64,000 nt of DNA. It comes from Obesumbacterium proteus. Lineage in GTDB: Bacteria; Pseudomonadota; Gammaproteobacteria; Enterobacterales; Enterobacteriaceae. The notes beneath the pieces are model-generated. The model worked only from the letters and a program-made list of their open reading frames with translations. It was not told where the DNA came from and searched no databases. The stretch spans positions 992,001 to 1,056,000 of the forward strand of contig NZ_CP014608.1 in assembly GCF_001586165.1 (NCBI RefSeq), read 5' to 3'. Below are positions 52,661-61,828 of this stretch, in pieces (position 1 is the first letter of the stretch; each line of letters starts with the position of its first letter). The translations under genes were made by a program, and so were the position numbers.

Positions 52661-53638
52661 TTACCTTTTGGCGGCAATGACCGAACCACGATCGATGATG
52701 GTAGGCATAAAAACTTCCGGTGTGCATTCGGGATCGATAAGGCGTTCGGTGGCGTGGCGAGCCATATCGGTGATAGGGAAATGAATACTGGTTAATGCAG
52801 GACGCACAAAGGCCGCCCGTTCGCCGCTGTCATAGCAAATCAGCGAGATATCGTTTGGGATCGTTAAGCGATGTTCGGTAATCGCCAGCAGTGCGCCAAT
52901 CGCCATCTCTTCATTGCAGCAATAGATCGCGGTCGGTCGGCGGCTTTGCAAAAGTTTGTCCGCCATCTGATAACCGCTTTGCATATCATAGTCACCTTCT
53001 AAACAGGCCACGGGCAGCAGTCCGGCGGCGTTCATCGTATCGAGAAAACCTTGGCGGCGTAGCTGGCTGGAATGACGAGAGGAAGGGCCGCTGATACAGG
53101 CAATTTTTGTATGGCCTAAATCAATCAGCTGTTTGGTGGCCATTTGGCTGGCGCGGTGATGATCGAAGGCAACGCAGCGATCTTCAAGGCCTGGCACCAA
53201 ACGATCCAAAATCATAAAGGCTTTGCCTTCTTGCGCCAGCGTGCAGAGTTGCTCATCGCTCAGCGCTCTCACGTGCAGGATCAGCCCATCACAGCGTAGG
53301 TTGTATAAACGCTGAATGGCCTGCCATTCGTTGTCAGCGCTATTTTTTCCCTGAGTCACCAGAAGCTGTTTACGGCGGCTTTCGGCTTCGCTTTGCACGT
53401 TATCCATCAGTGCGCCAAAAAAACCACCGCGATAAGAGGTTGTGACTAAGCCGATCGTTTGACTTTGGTTAGACGCCAGCGCCCGTGCGGCTGGGTGTGG
53501 GCTATAGCCTAACTCGGTGATGGCGGCTTCAACCATGAGACGCGTTTTTTCTTTGACGTTGCTATCGCCATTCACCACGCGTGAAACGGTGGCGCGAGAA
53601 ACACCGGCAAATGCAGCAACGTCTTCAAGCGTCGTCAT
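52661..53638 (-). CDS. LacI-family transcriptional regulator of the GH4 gene
   Basis: A 325-residue LacI/GalR protein. The N-terminal helix-turn-helix (TLEDVAAFAGVSRATVSRVV) and hinge (HPAARALASNQSQTIGLV) are complete, followed by a periplasmic-binding-like sensor domain (CDGLILHVRALSD, LGHTKIACISGP, AIYCCNEEMAIGALLA). The ATG at 53638 with AAGGAAT upstream is preferred to an in-frame TTG two codons earlier. It lies 66 bases after the GH4 gene and probably regulates it; the sugar effector is unknown. Confidence 0.88.
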   Translation of the reverse strand: MTTLEDVAAFAGVSRATVSRVVNGDSNVKEKTRLMVEAAITELGYSPHPAARALASNQSQTIGLVTTSYRGGFFGALMDNVQSEAESRRKQLLVTQGKNSADNEWQAIQRLYNLRCDGLILHVRALSDEQLCTLAQEGKAFMILDRLVPGLEDRCVAFDHHRASQMATKQLIDLGHTKIACISGPSSRHSSQLRRQGFLDTMNAAGLLPVACLEGDYDMQSGYQMADKLLQSRRPTAIYCCNEEMAIGALLAITEHRLTIPNDISLICYDSGERAAFVRPALTSIHFPITDMARHATERLIDPECTPEVFMPTIIDRGSVIAAKR

Positions 53639-53704
53639 GGTCAAATTCCTTATGATGATGGGATCTAAAACCCTCCTTGCGGCGAAGCAACGAGGGGATT
53701 GCGG

Positions 53705-55012
53705 TTAATTAAATTGTGGCAGATACGCTTTGTTTACGGCTAGCACTTCATCCAATAAAGGTGAAGCCAGTCCGGCATCGCCAATTAATGGGTTGGTGAC
53801 CAGCGCTAGCAGCGCAGATTTTCGGTCACCGTGTACGGCGGCTTCGATCGTCAGGCGTTCGAAAGACTTTACCTGTTGCGTGAGGCCAACCATGGAAACG
53901 GGTAGCGAACCGAATGCGAGCGGGTGCGCGCCCTGAGCATCTACGATGCAGTCGGTTTCGATAACGGCATCGGCAGGCAGATCGTGAATGGCTCCACGGT
54001 TTGGCGTGTTGACGACTAAACGGGTGCCAAGATTATTGTGGATTGCACACATGAGCTCGAGCGCAACTTCTGAATAAAATGAGCCGCCGCGGAAGCTTAA
54101 CTGTTCTGGTTTATGGTCTAAATGAGGATCGGCATACAGCGCAAAGAGCGCTTTCTCGACTTCCATCACCTGTTCTGCGCGGGTGCCTTCGGCGCTAGCC
54201 TCGGTGATTTCATCTTTCAGCATCGTGCGGGTTCGGTAGAAATAGCGATGGTAGGGGCAGGGTATGGCACCTAGCGCGCGCAGAAACTCCGGCGGCCACG
54301 GCTCTTCTTTGATGTTATTCATGGTGAGTGCTGCGCCGTCGCAGAGCATGTCGATCACCCGTTGCGTCTGGTCTTGCCCATCAGCGGTGACCTGATGCAC
54401 CCAAACCATATGGTTGAGGCCTGCGAAACGTAGCTGGACGTCTCGATATGGCCGTTGCAGCATTTTGGCAATCATGTGGTGCATGGTGACGGGAACGTTG
54501 CATAGGCCAATGATTTTGGCTTTGGTATAGAGAGAAACTGCTTCGGTAACGATGCCTGCTGGATTGGTGAAGTTAATGATCCAGGCATCGGGAGCCAGCT
54601 GTTCGACTTTGCGGGCGATGTTTAGCATCACCGGAATAGTGCGCAGCGCTTTGGCAAAACCGCCGACGCCGGTAGTTTCTTGCCCAATTAATCCAAACTT
54701 TAAGCCGAGACGTTCATCGGCCGCACGCGCCGGTAGCTGACCTACGCGCAGCTGAGTTAATACAAAACTGGCTCCACGAATGGCATCGTCGGGGGTGAAA
54801 TGGACGCTGACCTTCACCTGCTCAAAGCCATTGCGCGCCAGCATTCGACGAGTGAGATCGGCAATGATCTCCACCTTGTGACGGCCTGCTTCAACGTCAA
54901 CCAATGCCAGTTCAGACAGCGGAATTTGCTTAGCCCGCTGAATAATGCCTTCAACCAACTCCGGTGTATAACTACTGCCTCCGCCGATGATGGCAACTTT
55001 TATCGGGATCAT
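53705..55012 (-). CDS. GH4 6-phospho-beta-glucosidase
   Basis: Predicted NAD- and Mn-dependent glycosidase acting on phosphorylated disaccharides such as cellobiose 6-phosphate. The 435 residues begin with the NAD-binding IGGGSSYTPELVEG and carry GH4 motifs NFTNPAGIVTEAV, CNVP (metal-binding Cys) and LNHM (metal-binding His). No PTS transporter lies beside it, so its substrate must arrive through a system elsewhere. It resembles CelF/ChbF/LicH-type enzymes; the exact sugar cannot be read from sequence. Confidence 0.88.
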   Translation of the reverse strand: MIPIKVAIIGGGSSYTPELVEGIIQRAKQIPLSELALVDVEAGRHKVEIIADLTRRMLARNGFEQVKVSVHFTPDDAIRGASFVLTQLRVGQLPARAADERLGLKFGLIGQETTGVGGFAKALRTIPVMLNIARKVEQLAPDAWIINFTNPAGIVTEAVSLYTKAKIIGLCNVPVTMHHMIAKMLQRPYRDVQLRFAGLNHMVWVHQVTADGQDQTQRVIDMLCDGAALTMNNIKEEPWPPEFLRALGAIPCPYHRYFYRTRTMLKDEITEASAEGTRAEQVMEVEKALFALYADPHLDHKPEQLSFRGGSFYSEVALELMCAIHNNLGTRLVVNTPNRGAIHDLPADAVIETDCIVDAQGAHPLAFGSLPVSMVGLTQQVKSFERLTIEAAVHGDRKSALLALVTNPLIGDAGLASPLLDEVLAVNKAYLPQFN

Positions 55013-55154
55013 GCGAGTTTCTCCGTTTTATCTGGCAATGAGGGTTTCGATGATCATCAGGACAACACGAGGAGCAGCGAGATAAATAGCGTTGGGGTTT
55101 ATCACCCGCCTCATAAACCTGATAAATCAGATCGCGTATTTTGTGTTAATCATA

Positions 55155-55174
55155 AAATGAGAGCGCTCTCATTT
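55155..55174 (-). promoter_or_regulatory. Perfect palindromic operator upstream of the GH4 gene
   Basis: The 20-base perfect palindrome has core TGAGAGCGCTCTCA, a typical LacI-family operator shape with central CG-like GCGC. It lies 143 bases upstream of the GH4 start and is the natural target of the neighbouring LacI-type regulator. Confidence 0.75.
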
Positions 55175-55259
55175 AGGTTTAAGACTAGCAACTTCCATCA
55201 ATTGGTTTGCGAGTCAGTTCGCAAAAATTCATTTTTGAATAATTAGGTGGAGGATGAAG

Positions 55260-55275
55260 TGTGATCTTGATTACA
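55260..55275. promoter_or_regulatory. CRP-like site between GH4 gene and ppiA
   Basis: TGTGA-TCTTGA-TTACA fits TGTGA-N6-TCACA at nine of ten conserved positions. It lies between the divergent genes, and could serve either. CRP (with CytR) control of ppiA is known in E. coli. Confidence 0.55.
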
Positions 55276-55440
55276 AAATTAGGTGTTTTTCGTCGCTAAG
55301 AGGCGGCATTTTTTCAGACTTATCCCATCGTTAAGTAAATGTGAGTAAATGGGTAGCTTATAGGCTGGCGCCTAATTAGAATCGATAAGTTAATTTGTTG
55401 TTCACCTGCTTTGAAAAAGCCCGCTGAGAAAGGATGTGTC

Positions 55441-56007
55441 ATGTTCAAGAGAGTATTCGTCACCCTAACCGCGCTATTTTCGCTGACGGTATTGGCTCCG
55501 GCCGCATTGGCTGCCAACAGCCATGTTTTACTGTCGACGACCGCTGGTAATATTGAAATTGAGTTGGATAGTCAAAAAGCGCCGGTGTCGGTGAAGAATT
55601 TCCTCGACTACGTGAACAGCGGGTATTACAACAACACGATTTTCCATCGTGTGATCCCTGGTTTTATGGTGCAGGGTGGTGGATTTACTGCGGATATGCA
55701 GCAGAAAACCACGAATGCGCCAATCAAAAACGAAGCCGATAACGGTTTGCGTAACCTGCGCGGCACTATCGCCATGGCGCGTACCGCGGAAAAAGACAGC
55801 GCAACCAGCCAGTTCTTCATTAACGTGGCCGACAATGCCTTCTTAGACCATGGCCAGCGTGATTTTGGCTACGCGGTATTTGGTAAAGTGACAAAGGGAA
55901 TGGACGTGGTAGACAAAATTGCTCAGGTACGTACTGAGAACGTCGGCCCATACCAGAATGTCCCTTCTAAGCCGATCGTAATTACGTCGGTAAAAGTACT
56001 GCCATAA
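55441..56007 (+). CDS. ppiA: Periplasmic peptidyl-prolyl cis-trans isomerase PpiA
   Basis: Cyclophilin that speeds proline isomerisation in periplasmic folding. The 188 residues (E. coli 190) begin with a signal peptide (FVTLTALFSLTVLAPAALA, cut before ANSHVLL). The cyclophilin core includes NFLDYVNSGYYNNTIFHRVI, FMVQGGG, TIAMART, SQFFINVADNAFLD and YAVFGKVTKGMDVVD. The start at 55441 follows AAAGGATG; the frame from 55411 lacks a family match. Confidence 0.96.
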   Translation: MFKRVFVTLTALFSLTVLAPAALAANSHVLLSTTAGNIEIELDSQKAPVSVKNFLDYVNSGYYNNTIFHRVIPGFMVQGGGFTADMQQKTTNAPIKNEADNGLRNLRGTIAMARTAEKDSATSQFFINVADNAFLDHGQRDFGYAVFGKVTKGMDVVDKIAQVRTENVGPYQNVPSKPIVITSVKVLP

Positions 56008-56040
56008 TCTCTGACATTCGGTTTGATGTTATGAGCTGAG

Positions 56041-56067
56041 ATTCCCGCCGCTGTTGGCGGGAATTTT
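56041..56067. terminator. Terminator between ppiA and pabA
   Basis: ATTCCCGCC and GGCGGGAAT form a 9-bp stem around GCTGTT, followed by TTTGTTT. It lies 34 bases past the ppiA stop and just before the pabA stop on the other strand. Confidence 0.85.
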
Positions 56068-56071
56068 GTTT

Positions 56072-56647
56072 CTAGCGCTGCAAAAAATTCTTCAATAGCT
56101 GGTGGCCCTGCTCGCTTAAAATGCTTTCAGGGTGAAACTGCACGCCTTCAACGTCTAGAGTGCGATGTCGCACGCCCATAATCTCGTCGGGTTCGCCGTT
56201 GCGTTCACTCCACGCGGTGATCTCCAAGCAGTCGGGCAGCGTCTCTTTTTCCAGAATCAGTGAATGGTAGCGCGTTACCGTTAGCGGGTTGTTTAGGCCA
56301 TGGAATACGCCGCTGTTGGTGTGGCGAATTGCGCTGGTTTTGCCATGCATGACCTGACGGGCGCGAACCACGTTAGCACCGAAAACCTGCCCCAATGCCT
56401 GATGACCTAAGCACACGCCTAACAACGGTATTTTCCCCGCAAAGTGTTCGATGGCGGCTAAAGAAATCCCAGCATCGTTTGGCGTGCAAGGCCCAGGTGA
56501 TATCACCAGATGTGAAGGTGCCAGCGCTTCGATTTGCTCAAGCGTGAGATCGTCGTTGCGGCGGACGATGACGTCGGCGTCGAGTTCGCAAAAGTATTGG
56601 TAGAGGTTGTAGGTAAAGGAGTCGTAATTATCGATCAGCAACAGCAT
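56072..56647 (-). CDS. pabA: Aminodeoxychorismate synthase glutaminase PabA
   Basis: Supplies ammonia from glutamine to PabB for p-aminobenzoate and folate synthesis. The 191 residues (E. coli 187) are a class I glutamine amidotransferase with nucleophile Cys79 in GVCLGHQALGQ and the His/Glu pair in GVQFHPESILSEQG. It could also serve anthranilate synthesis in some bacteria (TrpG), but length and location fit PabA. Confidence 0.95.
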   Translation of the reverse strand: MLLLIDNYDSFTYNLYQYFCELDADVIVRRNDDLTLEQIEALAPSHLVISPGPCTPNDAGISLAAIEHFAGKIPLLGVCLGHQALGQVFGANVVRARQVMHGKTSAIRHTNSGVFHGLNNPLTVTRYHSLILEKETLPDCLEITAWSERNGEPDEIMGVRHRTLDVEGVQFHPESILSEQGHQLLKNFLQR

Positions 56648-56734
56648 CAGAGGTTCGCTTTGTACGGAAATGACATCAGATGCCCCGATGATAAATCATG
56701 CGGGGCATAAGTAAGAGCATAAGAAAGCAGGGGG

Positions 56735-58264
56735 TTATTTACGCCCGCCCATAATCGAGCCTAAAACGCCGCGCAAAATTTGGCGGCCGAGCGAACTTCC
56801 TACCTGACGCGCCATGCTTTTTGCGGTGGTTTGTACCACGCCATCTTTCTTACCGCCGCGAGGACCGGTGGTGCCGAACAGAATTTCATTCAAGCTGCCC
56901 ATCAATCCGCCGCCTTCTTGCGCGTTAGCTTCTGGTTTTTTCACGTCGTCAGCGCTGGCCTTTTCATCGCCGCTTTCCACCGTGCTGAAACCCTGCTGGG
57001 TGATTTTTTCATAGGCGGATTCGCGATCGACGGCTTCGTCATAGCGACCATATAACGGTGAATGGTTTAGAGCGTGATTCAACTCATCGGCGGTTAACGG
57101 TCCCATGCGGGATTCGGGGGCGATAACCATCGCGCGCTCAACGATGGTGGGACGGCCGCTTTCATCAAGGAATGAAACCAACGCTTCGCCTACGCCCAGC
57201 TCGGTAATAGCCTGCTCGGTGCTGAATTCGGGATTCGCGCGCAGGGTTTGCGCTGCGGCTTTCACGGCTTTTTGATCGCGTGGGGTAAACGCACGTAGCG
57301 CATGTTGAACGCGATTGCCCAGTTGGCCGAGAACATTGTCGGGGATATCCAGTGGGTTCTGGGTGACGAAATAGATCCCGACGCCTTTAGAACGGATTAG
57401 TCGTACCACCTGCTCTATTTTATCCAGCAGGGCGCTAGGCGCGTCGTTAAACAGCAAATGAGCCTCATCGAAGAAGAACACCAGCTTTGGTTGCTCAACG
57501 TCGCCAACCTCAGGTAGCTGTTCAAACAGCTCGGCCAATAGCCACAGAAGGAATACGGAGTAGAGCTTCGGCTGATTGATCAGTTTGTCGGCGGCCAGCA
57601 GATTAATAATGCCTTGCCCATTGGCGTCGCAGCGCATCAGATCTTTGATATCCAACATCGGCTCGCCAAAGAAATGATCGCCGCCTTGCTGATCCAGCGT
57701 CAGTAATCCGCGCTGAATCGCGCCAATAGACGCGGTAGAAATATTGCCATACTGGGTGGTGAACTGTTTGGCATTATCACCCACAAACTGCACCACGGCG
57801 CGAAGGTCTTTCATATCGAGCAGCAGCAGGTTGCTGTCATCGGCAATCTTAAACACCAGCTGCAACACGCCGGATTGCACATCGTTTAAATCCAGCAGGC
57901 GAGACAGCAACAGCGGGCCTAAATCTGACACCGTGGCACGAATAGGATGGCCTTTTTCGGCAAAAATATCCCACGGAATAATCGGACACGCCTGCGGCGA
58001 CCAGTCGGTAACCTGCAAAGCATCTAATCTTTTCTGTAATTTATCGGAAGGCGTGCCGGCAGCGGCGATACCTGACAAGTCGCCTTTTACGTCGGCCAAG
58101 AAGACGGGAACACCAATACGAGAGAACTGCTCTGCCATTTTTTGTAGGGTCACGGTTTTACCCGTACCCGTTGCGCCGGTAATCAGTCCGTGGCGGTTGG
58201 CCAGCGCCGGAAGAAGTTGCAGCGTGACTTTTTGATTCTTAGCAATGGTAAGCGGAGCGCTCAT
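56735..58264 (-). CDS. yjgR: HerA-like ATPase, YjgR family
   Basis: Predicted FtsK/HerA-type ATPase (DUF853) of unknown role. The 509 residues (E. coli YjgR about 500) have Walker A GATGTGKTVT near 30, Walker B LVFFFDEAHLLF, an arginine-finger-like NRVQHALRAFTPRDQKAVKAA and a Gly-rich C-terminal tail (RQVGSSLGRQILRGVLGSIMGG). In E. coli this gene is elsewhere; here it lies between pabA and argD. Confidence 0.9.
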   Translation of the reverse strand: MSAPLTIAKNQKVTLQLLPALANRHGLITGATGTGKTVTLQKMAEQFSRIGVPVFLADVKGDLSGIAAAGTPSDKLQKRLDALQVTDWSPQACPIIPWDIFAEKGHPIRATVSDLGPLLLSRLLDLNDVQSGVLQLVFKIADDSNLLLLDMKDLRAVVQFVGDNAKQFTTQYGNISTASIGAIQRGLLTLDQQGGDHFFGEPMLDIKDLMRCDANGQGIINLLAADKLINQPKLYSVFLLWLLAELFEQLPEVGDVEQPKLVFFFDEAHLLFNDAPSALLDKIEQVVRLIRSKGVGIYFVTQNPLDIPDNVLGQLGNRVQHALRAFTPRDQKAVKAAAQTLRANPEFSTEQAITELGVGEALVSFLDESGRPTIVERAMVIAPESRMGPLTADELNHALNHSPLYGRYDEAVDRESAYEKITQQGFSTVESGDEKASADDVKKPEANAQEGGGLMGSLNEILFGTTGPRGGKKDGVVQTTAKSMARQVGSSLGRQILRGVLGSIMGGRK

Positions 58265-58408
58265 GGTCAGTCCTTAAGTGAAGAGGCGGAACGTAACTTC
58301 CAAGTTCAAAGTATAAGCACGCTGAATCTTAGTCTCAACTTTAACCGTTGTTATTGAGCGGGGAGGTTTTAGCAAAACAAACGCAAATTACGGTTGCCAT
58401 AAAATGAT

Positions 58409-58439
58409 TTATTATGCATATTTTGTGATTATATTTTCA
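58409..58439 (+). promoter_or_regulatory. Possible tandem ARG boxes before argD
   Basis: TGATTATATTTTCA (58426-58439) and the preceding TTATGCATATTTTG resemble paired 18-bp ARG boxes with about 3-base spacing, in the region where the argD promoter is expected. They are imperfect matches to the ArgR consensus by eye. Confidence 0.4.
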
Positions 58440-58489
58440 TTAAATGGCTGGCAAATCGTTGTTGGCGATGTGAATAAGGTGGAAAAGTG

Positions 58490-59710
58490 ATGGCGAAGCA
58501 GCAGGCAGTTGCAAGAGACACATTTGAAAAGGTGATGTTGCCTATCTATGCACCGGCAGATTTCGTTCCCGTGCGCGGTAAAGGGAGCCGAGTGTGGGAT
58601 CAGCAAGGGCGAGAGTATGTGGATTTTGCGGGCGGTATTGCCGTGACGGCATTAGGGCATTGTCATCCTGCGTTGGTTGCTGCGCTACATGAACAAGGCG
58701 AAAAGCTGTGGCATGTGAGTAATGTTTTCACCAATGAGCCTGCGCTACGTCTGGCACAAAAACTGATTGATGCCACCTTTGCCGAGCGTGTCTTCTTTGC
58801 AAACTCCGGCGCGGAGGCAAACGAAGCGGCGTTTAAACTGGCTCGTTACTATGCTTCCAGCAAAATTAGCCCTTTTAAATCCAAGATTATTGCCTTCCAC
58901 CACGCCTTTCATGGCCGTACCTTATTTACGGTTTCCGTGGGGGGTCAGCCAAAATATTCAGACGGCTTTGGCCCGAAGCCTGCCGACATTGTGCATGTGC
59001 CATTTAATGATTTAGACGCCGTTCGCGCTGTTATCGACGATCATACCTGTGCAGTGGTGCTTGAGCCCGTTCAGGGCGAGGGCGGCGTAATGCCTGCGAC
59101 GCAAAGCTTCTTGCAAGGCGTGCGTGAGCTTTGCGATCGGCATCAGGCGTTGTTGGTGTTCGATGAAGTACAAAGTGGCATGGGCCGAACCGGTAAACTC
59201 TTTACCTACATGCACTACGGCGTAACGCCGGATATTCTCACCACCGCCAAAGCGCTGGGAGGCGGTTTTCCGATTAGCGCCATGTTAACAACTCATGAAA
59301 TTGCCAGCGCCATGCAGGTAGGCACCCATGGTACCACCTATGGCGGTAATCCACTGGCCTGTGCGGTTGCTGAGGCGGCTTTGGACGTGATCAATACATC
59401 TGAGGTGATGGCGGGAATTGAAGAGCGCCATGGCCTATTTGTGGAAGCGCTGGAGAAGATCAATGCCCAATACAATATCTTCACTCAGGTGCGTGGAATG
59501 GGGCTGTTGTTGGGCGCTGAACTGAGCCCTGCCTATCACGGTAAGGCGCGAGATATCTTACATGCTGCCGCCAGTGAAGGACTGATGCTGCTGAATGCAG
59601 GGCCGGATATTCTACGGTTTGCGCCATCGCTGGTTGTCGAGTTTGCCGATATCCATGAAGGCATGGCACGGCTGGAAAAAGCCATTGCCAAAGTCGTAGG
59701 CGGTCATTAA
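58490..59710 (+). CDS. argD: Acetylornithine/succinyldiaminopimelate aminotransferase ArgD
   Basis: PLP enzyme of arginine and lysine synthesis. The 406 residues match the E. coli length. Class III aminotransferase motifs: NSGAEANEAAFKLARYYA, AFHHAFHGRTLFTVS, EPVQGEGGVMPA, VFDEVQSGMGRTG and the PLP lysine Lys254 in TTAKALGGGFPIS. The ATG at 58490 is preferred over an in-frame GTG one codon upstream. Its stop overlaps that of yhfK by 4 bases, convergently. Confidence 0.97.
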   Translation: MAKQQAVARDTFEKVMLPIYAPADFVPVRGKGSRVWDQQGREYVDFAGGIAVTALGHCHPALVAALHEQGEKLWHVSNVFTNEPALRLAQKLIDATFAERVFFANSGAEANEAAFKLARYYASSKISPFKSKIIAFHHAFHGRTLFTVSVGGQPKYSDGFGPKPADIVHVPFNDLDAVRAVIDDHTCAVVLEPVQGEGGVMPATQSFLQGVRELCDRHQALLVFDEVQSGMGRTGKLFTYMHYGVTPDILTTAKALGGGFPISAMLTTHEIASAMQVGTHGTTYGGNPLACAVAEAALDVINTSEVMAGIEERHGLFVEALEKINAQYNIFTQVRGMGLLLGAELSPAYHGKARDILHAAASEGLMLLNAGPDILRFAPSLVVEFADIHEGMARLEKAIAKVVGGH

Positions 59711-61785
59711 TCCCTGAGTTTACGGCTCATCCAAATCCCGTGATGTGGCCGTTGCCGCCATGCTATCGACGAAATGGTATGCATGGCGCGTAAGTGCGCA
59801 ATGATGCGCCGCAGATGCACTTCAATTTGCGTAACGGGCATCCCGTTAGTTTCTTGATCGTCAGACTGAAATACGGCGGCGTTGTCATTGAGCGTTGGAC
59901 CATCGTGCTCCAAACGTTGCTGGCAAAGCTGCAATGCAATTTCACAACGCTGCAAATAATCCTGTGCCAGATTCTCGGTAAGCATGTAGTGATCGCGTGC
60001 GAGGATCGTCATGGCATTGAGGTGCTCAACGATAAACTGGCTGTGGGTGATCCACAGGCGCATATCCGTTAAATAGCGTGAATCAAACCCCGGTTCCTGC
60101 ATCGCCTGATTCAGCGAAGTAAAGACGGCGTTGTGTGCCTGATTCACTTTCATGCGCGCATAGGCCAGCGCAGCCGTTTTAGGTTCAGGCGACAGTAAAA
60201 GGCGCAGCTCGTCTTGATAGGCTTCTAATGCCTGATGCGCATTTTTACGCAGCAAGCCGCTTTGCCACTGTGGCCACAGCCAGATGGTGCTGGCAAAGGC
60301 AAGAATACAGCCGAGAACCGTATCGATGAGACGCGGAACTAAGAAATGTAGCCCGTTAAGCTGTAACAGCTGGAGCGTATACACCGCCGTGATGGTGAAA
60401 CCAATCACGGCCAGCCCGTAATTTTTCCTGAGAACTAAATAAGCCGCGATGGTTATCACCAGCATGCAGCTTAGCGTGACGTTCAACGGCAGGTTGAGCT
60501 GGAGCAGTCCTGCGGCAGCAATTAGCCCAACGAAAGTGCCTAGCGCACGGTGCTGGATCCTAACGCGCGTTGCGTTATAGCCATTTTGGATCACCAGCAT
60601 GATCGTCAGCAAAACCCAATAGGGCTTTGGCAGATGAAATAACATGCCGAGGCTACTGCCTGCCGCCAGCGTAATGCCTAATCGTGCGGCGTTGCGCAGC
60701 GCGACTGACTTTAACGAAAGATAGGCGCGCAACGCAGGCCAGAAGGGAAGCCGTTGCTGAGTGGACATCAGATTGCGTTGATATAATGGGCGTTGGCGCT
60801 CGAGTAGGCGAGCCACGCGGCTAAAATGGTAGTAACAGAATTTGCCAACGGGGTTATCTGGGTGCTGATTAGACAGTTTTTCTAGCGCAGATAGCTCGTT
60901 ATCCATCGAGAAATGTTGGGGATAACGGTGATATAAAATATCGTCAGCAACCGTTTTGAGCCGTTCTGTAATGACCTGAGCATTGCGGCGTAAAATCGCT
61001 TCGGCCTGACTTTTTTCGACCAGCTTTTGTACTTCATCGGGCTGAGACAGGCTAACGGTGATGTGTTCTTGCAAATCTAATGCGACCTGAAAATAGCGCA
61101 GCAGGCGTTTGTATTCAGGATTATGCACCAACGAAAGCATGTGCATTTGTTGGTATATCTGAGCAATAAGATCCATCACTTTTTGCTGACGTTGCAGCAA
61201 CGGAGGCAGTGCGGTTTCAGGATCGATATGCTGAGTTAGCAGGCTGTACTTGGCTTCCATGTAGTCGCCAAGCTGAACGTAAAGCTGGCTGAGGTTTTCG
61301 CGGATCGGTTGCCCCTTCCACAGCAGGAACCAAAACCAGGTGAAAGCGCCATACCAAATAGTACCGACAATATACAGCAGTGGCCCATGCCAGATCGGCA
61401 CGCTTCCCGCCATACTCAGGGTAAAAATAGAGGCAACCAGCGCTGCTGGCATAAGTCGCGCATGTAGCGGGCTAATCTCACCGTTAACGCCGAGCAATAA
61501 AGCCAAACCGAGCATGATCAGCGGTAGGGGAATTTGCCAAAGTAAGCATTGCTGTAGCAGAAAACTGCTAAAGGCAAATAAGCTGCCGCCAACGACTAAG
61601 CGTTTGATAAAGCGTTTATGTGGGGTATCGAGTCCGGCAATATTGCAGCAGGCGGGAACTAAAGAGAACATCAGCCCAAGTTGTAGATTACCTATCAACA
61701 GACCGAATAGCACAGGAAGACACAGCACCAGCGTTTGACGCAGTGCGTAGTTGACTTCCGGGTGGTAGATGAACCGCCGCCACAT
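59707..61785 (-). CDS. yhfK: FUSC-family inner-membrane protein YhfK
   Basis: Membrane protein of unknown substrate related to the aromatic-acid exporter family (AaeB/FUSC). The 692 residues (E. coli 700) show two clusters of hydrophobic segments (about 15-160: TLVLCLPVLFGLLIGNLQLGL, LIMLGLALLLG; about 385-510) separated by a soluble region and a C-terminal cytoplasmic part ending RQRPHHGIWMSRKLRD. The ATG at 61785 (MWRRFIYHPE) matches the family; the TTG two codons earlier does not. Confidence 0.92.
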   Translation of the reverse strand: MWRRFIYHPEVNYALRQTLVLCLPVLFGLLIGNLQLGLMFSLVPACCNIAGLDTPHKRFIKRLVVGGSLFAFSSFLLQQCLLWQIPLPLIMLGLALLLGVNGEISPLHARLMPAALVASIFTLSMAGSVPIWHGPLLYIVGTIWYGAFTWFWFLLWKGQPIRENLSQLYVQLGDYMEAKYSLLTQHIDPETALPPLLQRQQKVMDLIAQIYQQMHMLSLVHNPEYKRLLRYFQVALDLQEHITVSLSQPDEVQKLVEKSQAEAILRRNAQVITERLKTVADDILYHRYPQHFSMDNELSALEKLSNQHPDNPVGKFCYYHFSRVARLLERQRPLYQRNLMSTQQRLPFWPALRAYLSLKSVALRNAARLGITLAAGSSLGMLFHLPKPYWVLLTIMLVIQNGYNATRVRIQHRALGTFVGLIAAAGLLQLNLPLNVTLSCMLVITIAAYLVLRKNYGLAVIGFTITAVYTLQLLQLNGLHFLVPRLIDTVLGCILAFASTIWLWPQWQSGLLRKNAHQALEAYQDELRLLLSPEPKTAALAYARMKVNQAHNAVFTSLNQAMQEPGFDSRYLTDMRLWITHSQFIVEHLNAMTILARDHYMLTENLAQDYLQRCEIALQLCQQRLEHDGPTLNDNAAVFQSDDQETNGMPVTQIEVHLRRIIAHLRAMHTISSIAWRQRPHHGIWMSRKLRD

Positions 61786-61796
61786 AGCCAAAGAAA

Positions 61797-61819
61797 CCCG
61801 TGCAGCAAGGCTACACGGG
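61797..61819 (-). terminator. Terminator downstream of crp
   Basis: CCCGTG and CACGGG form a stem with an 11-base loop; on the minus strand it is followed by TTTCTTT. It lies in the 43-base gap between crp and yhfK. Confidence 0.75.
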
Positions 61820-61828
61820 CGTCATCTA

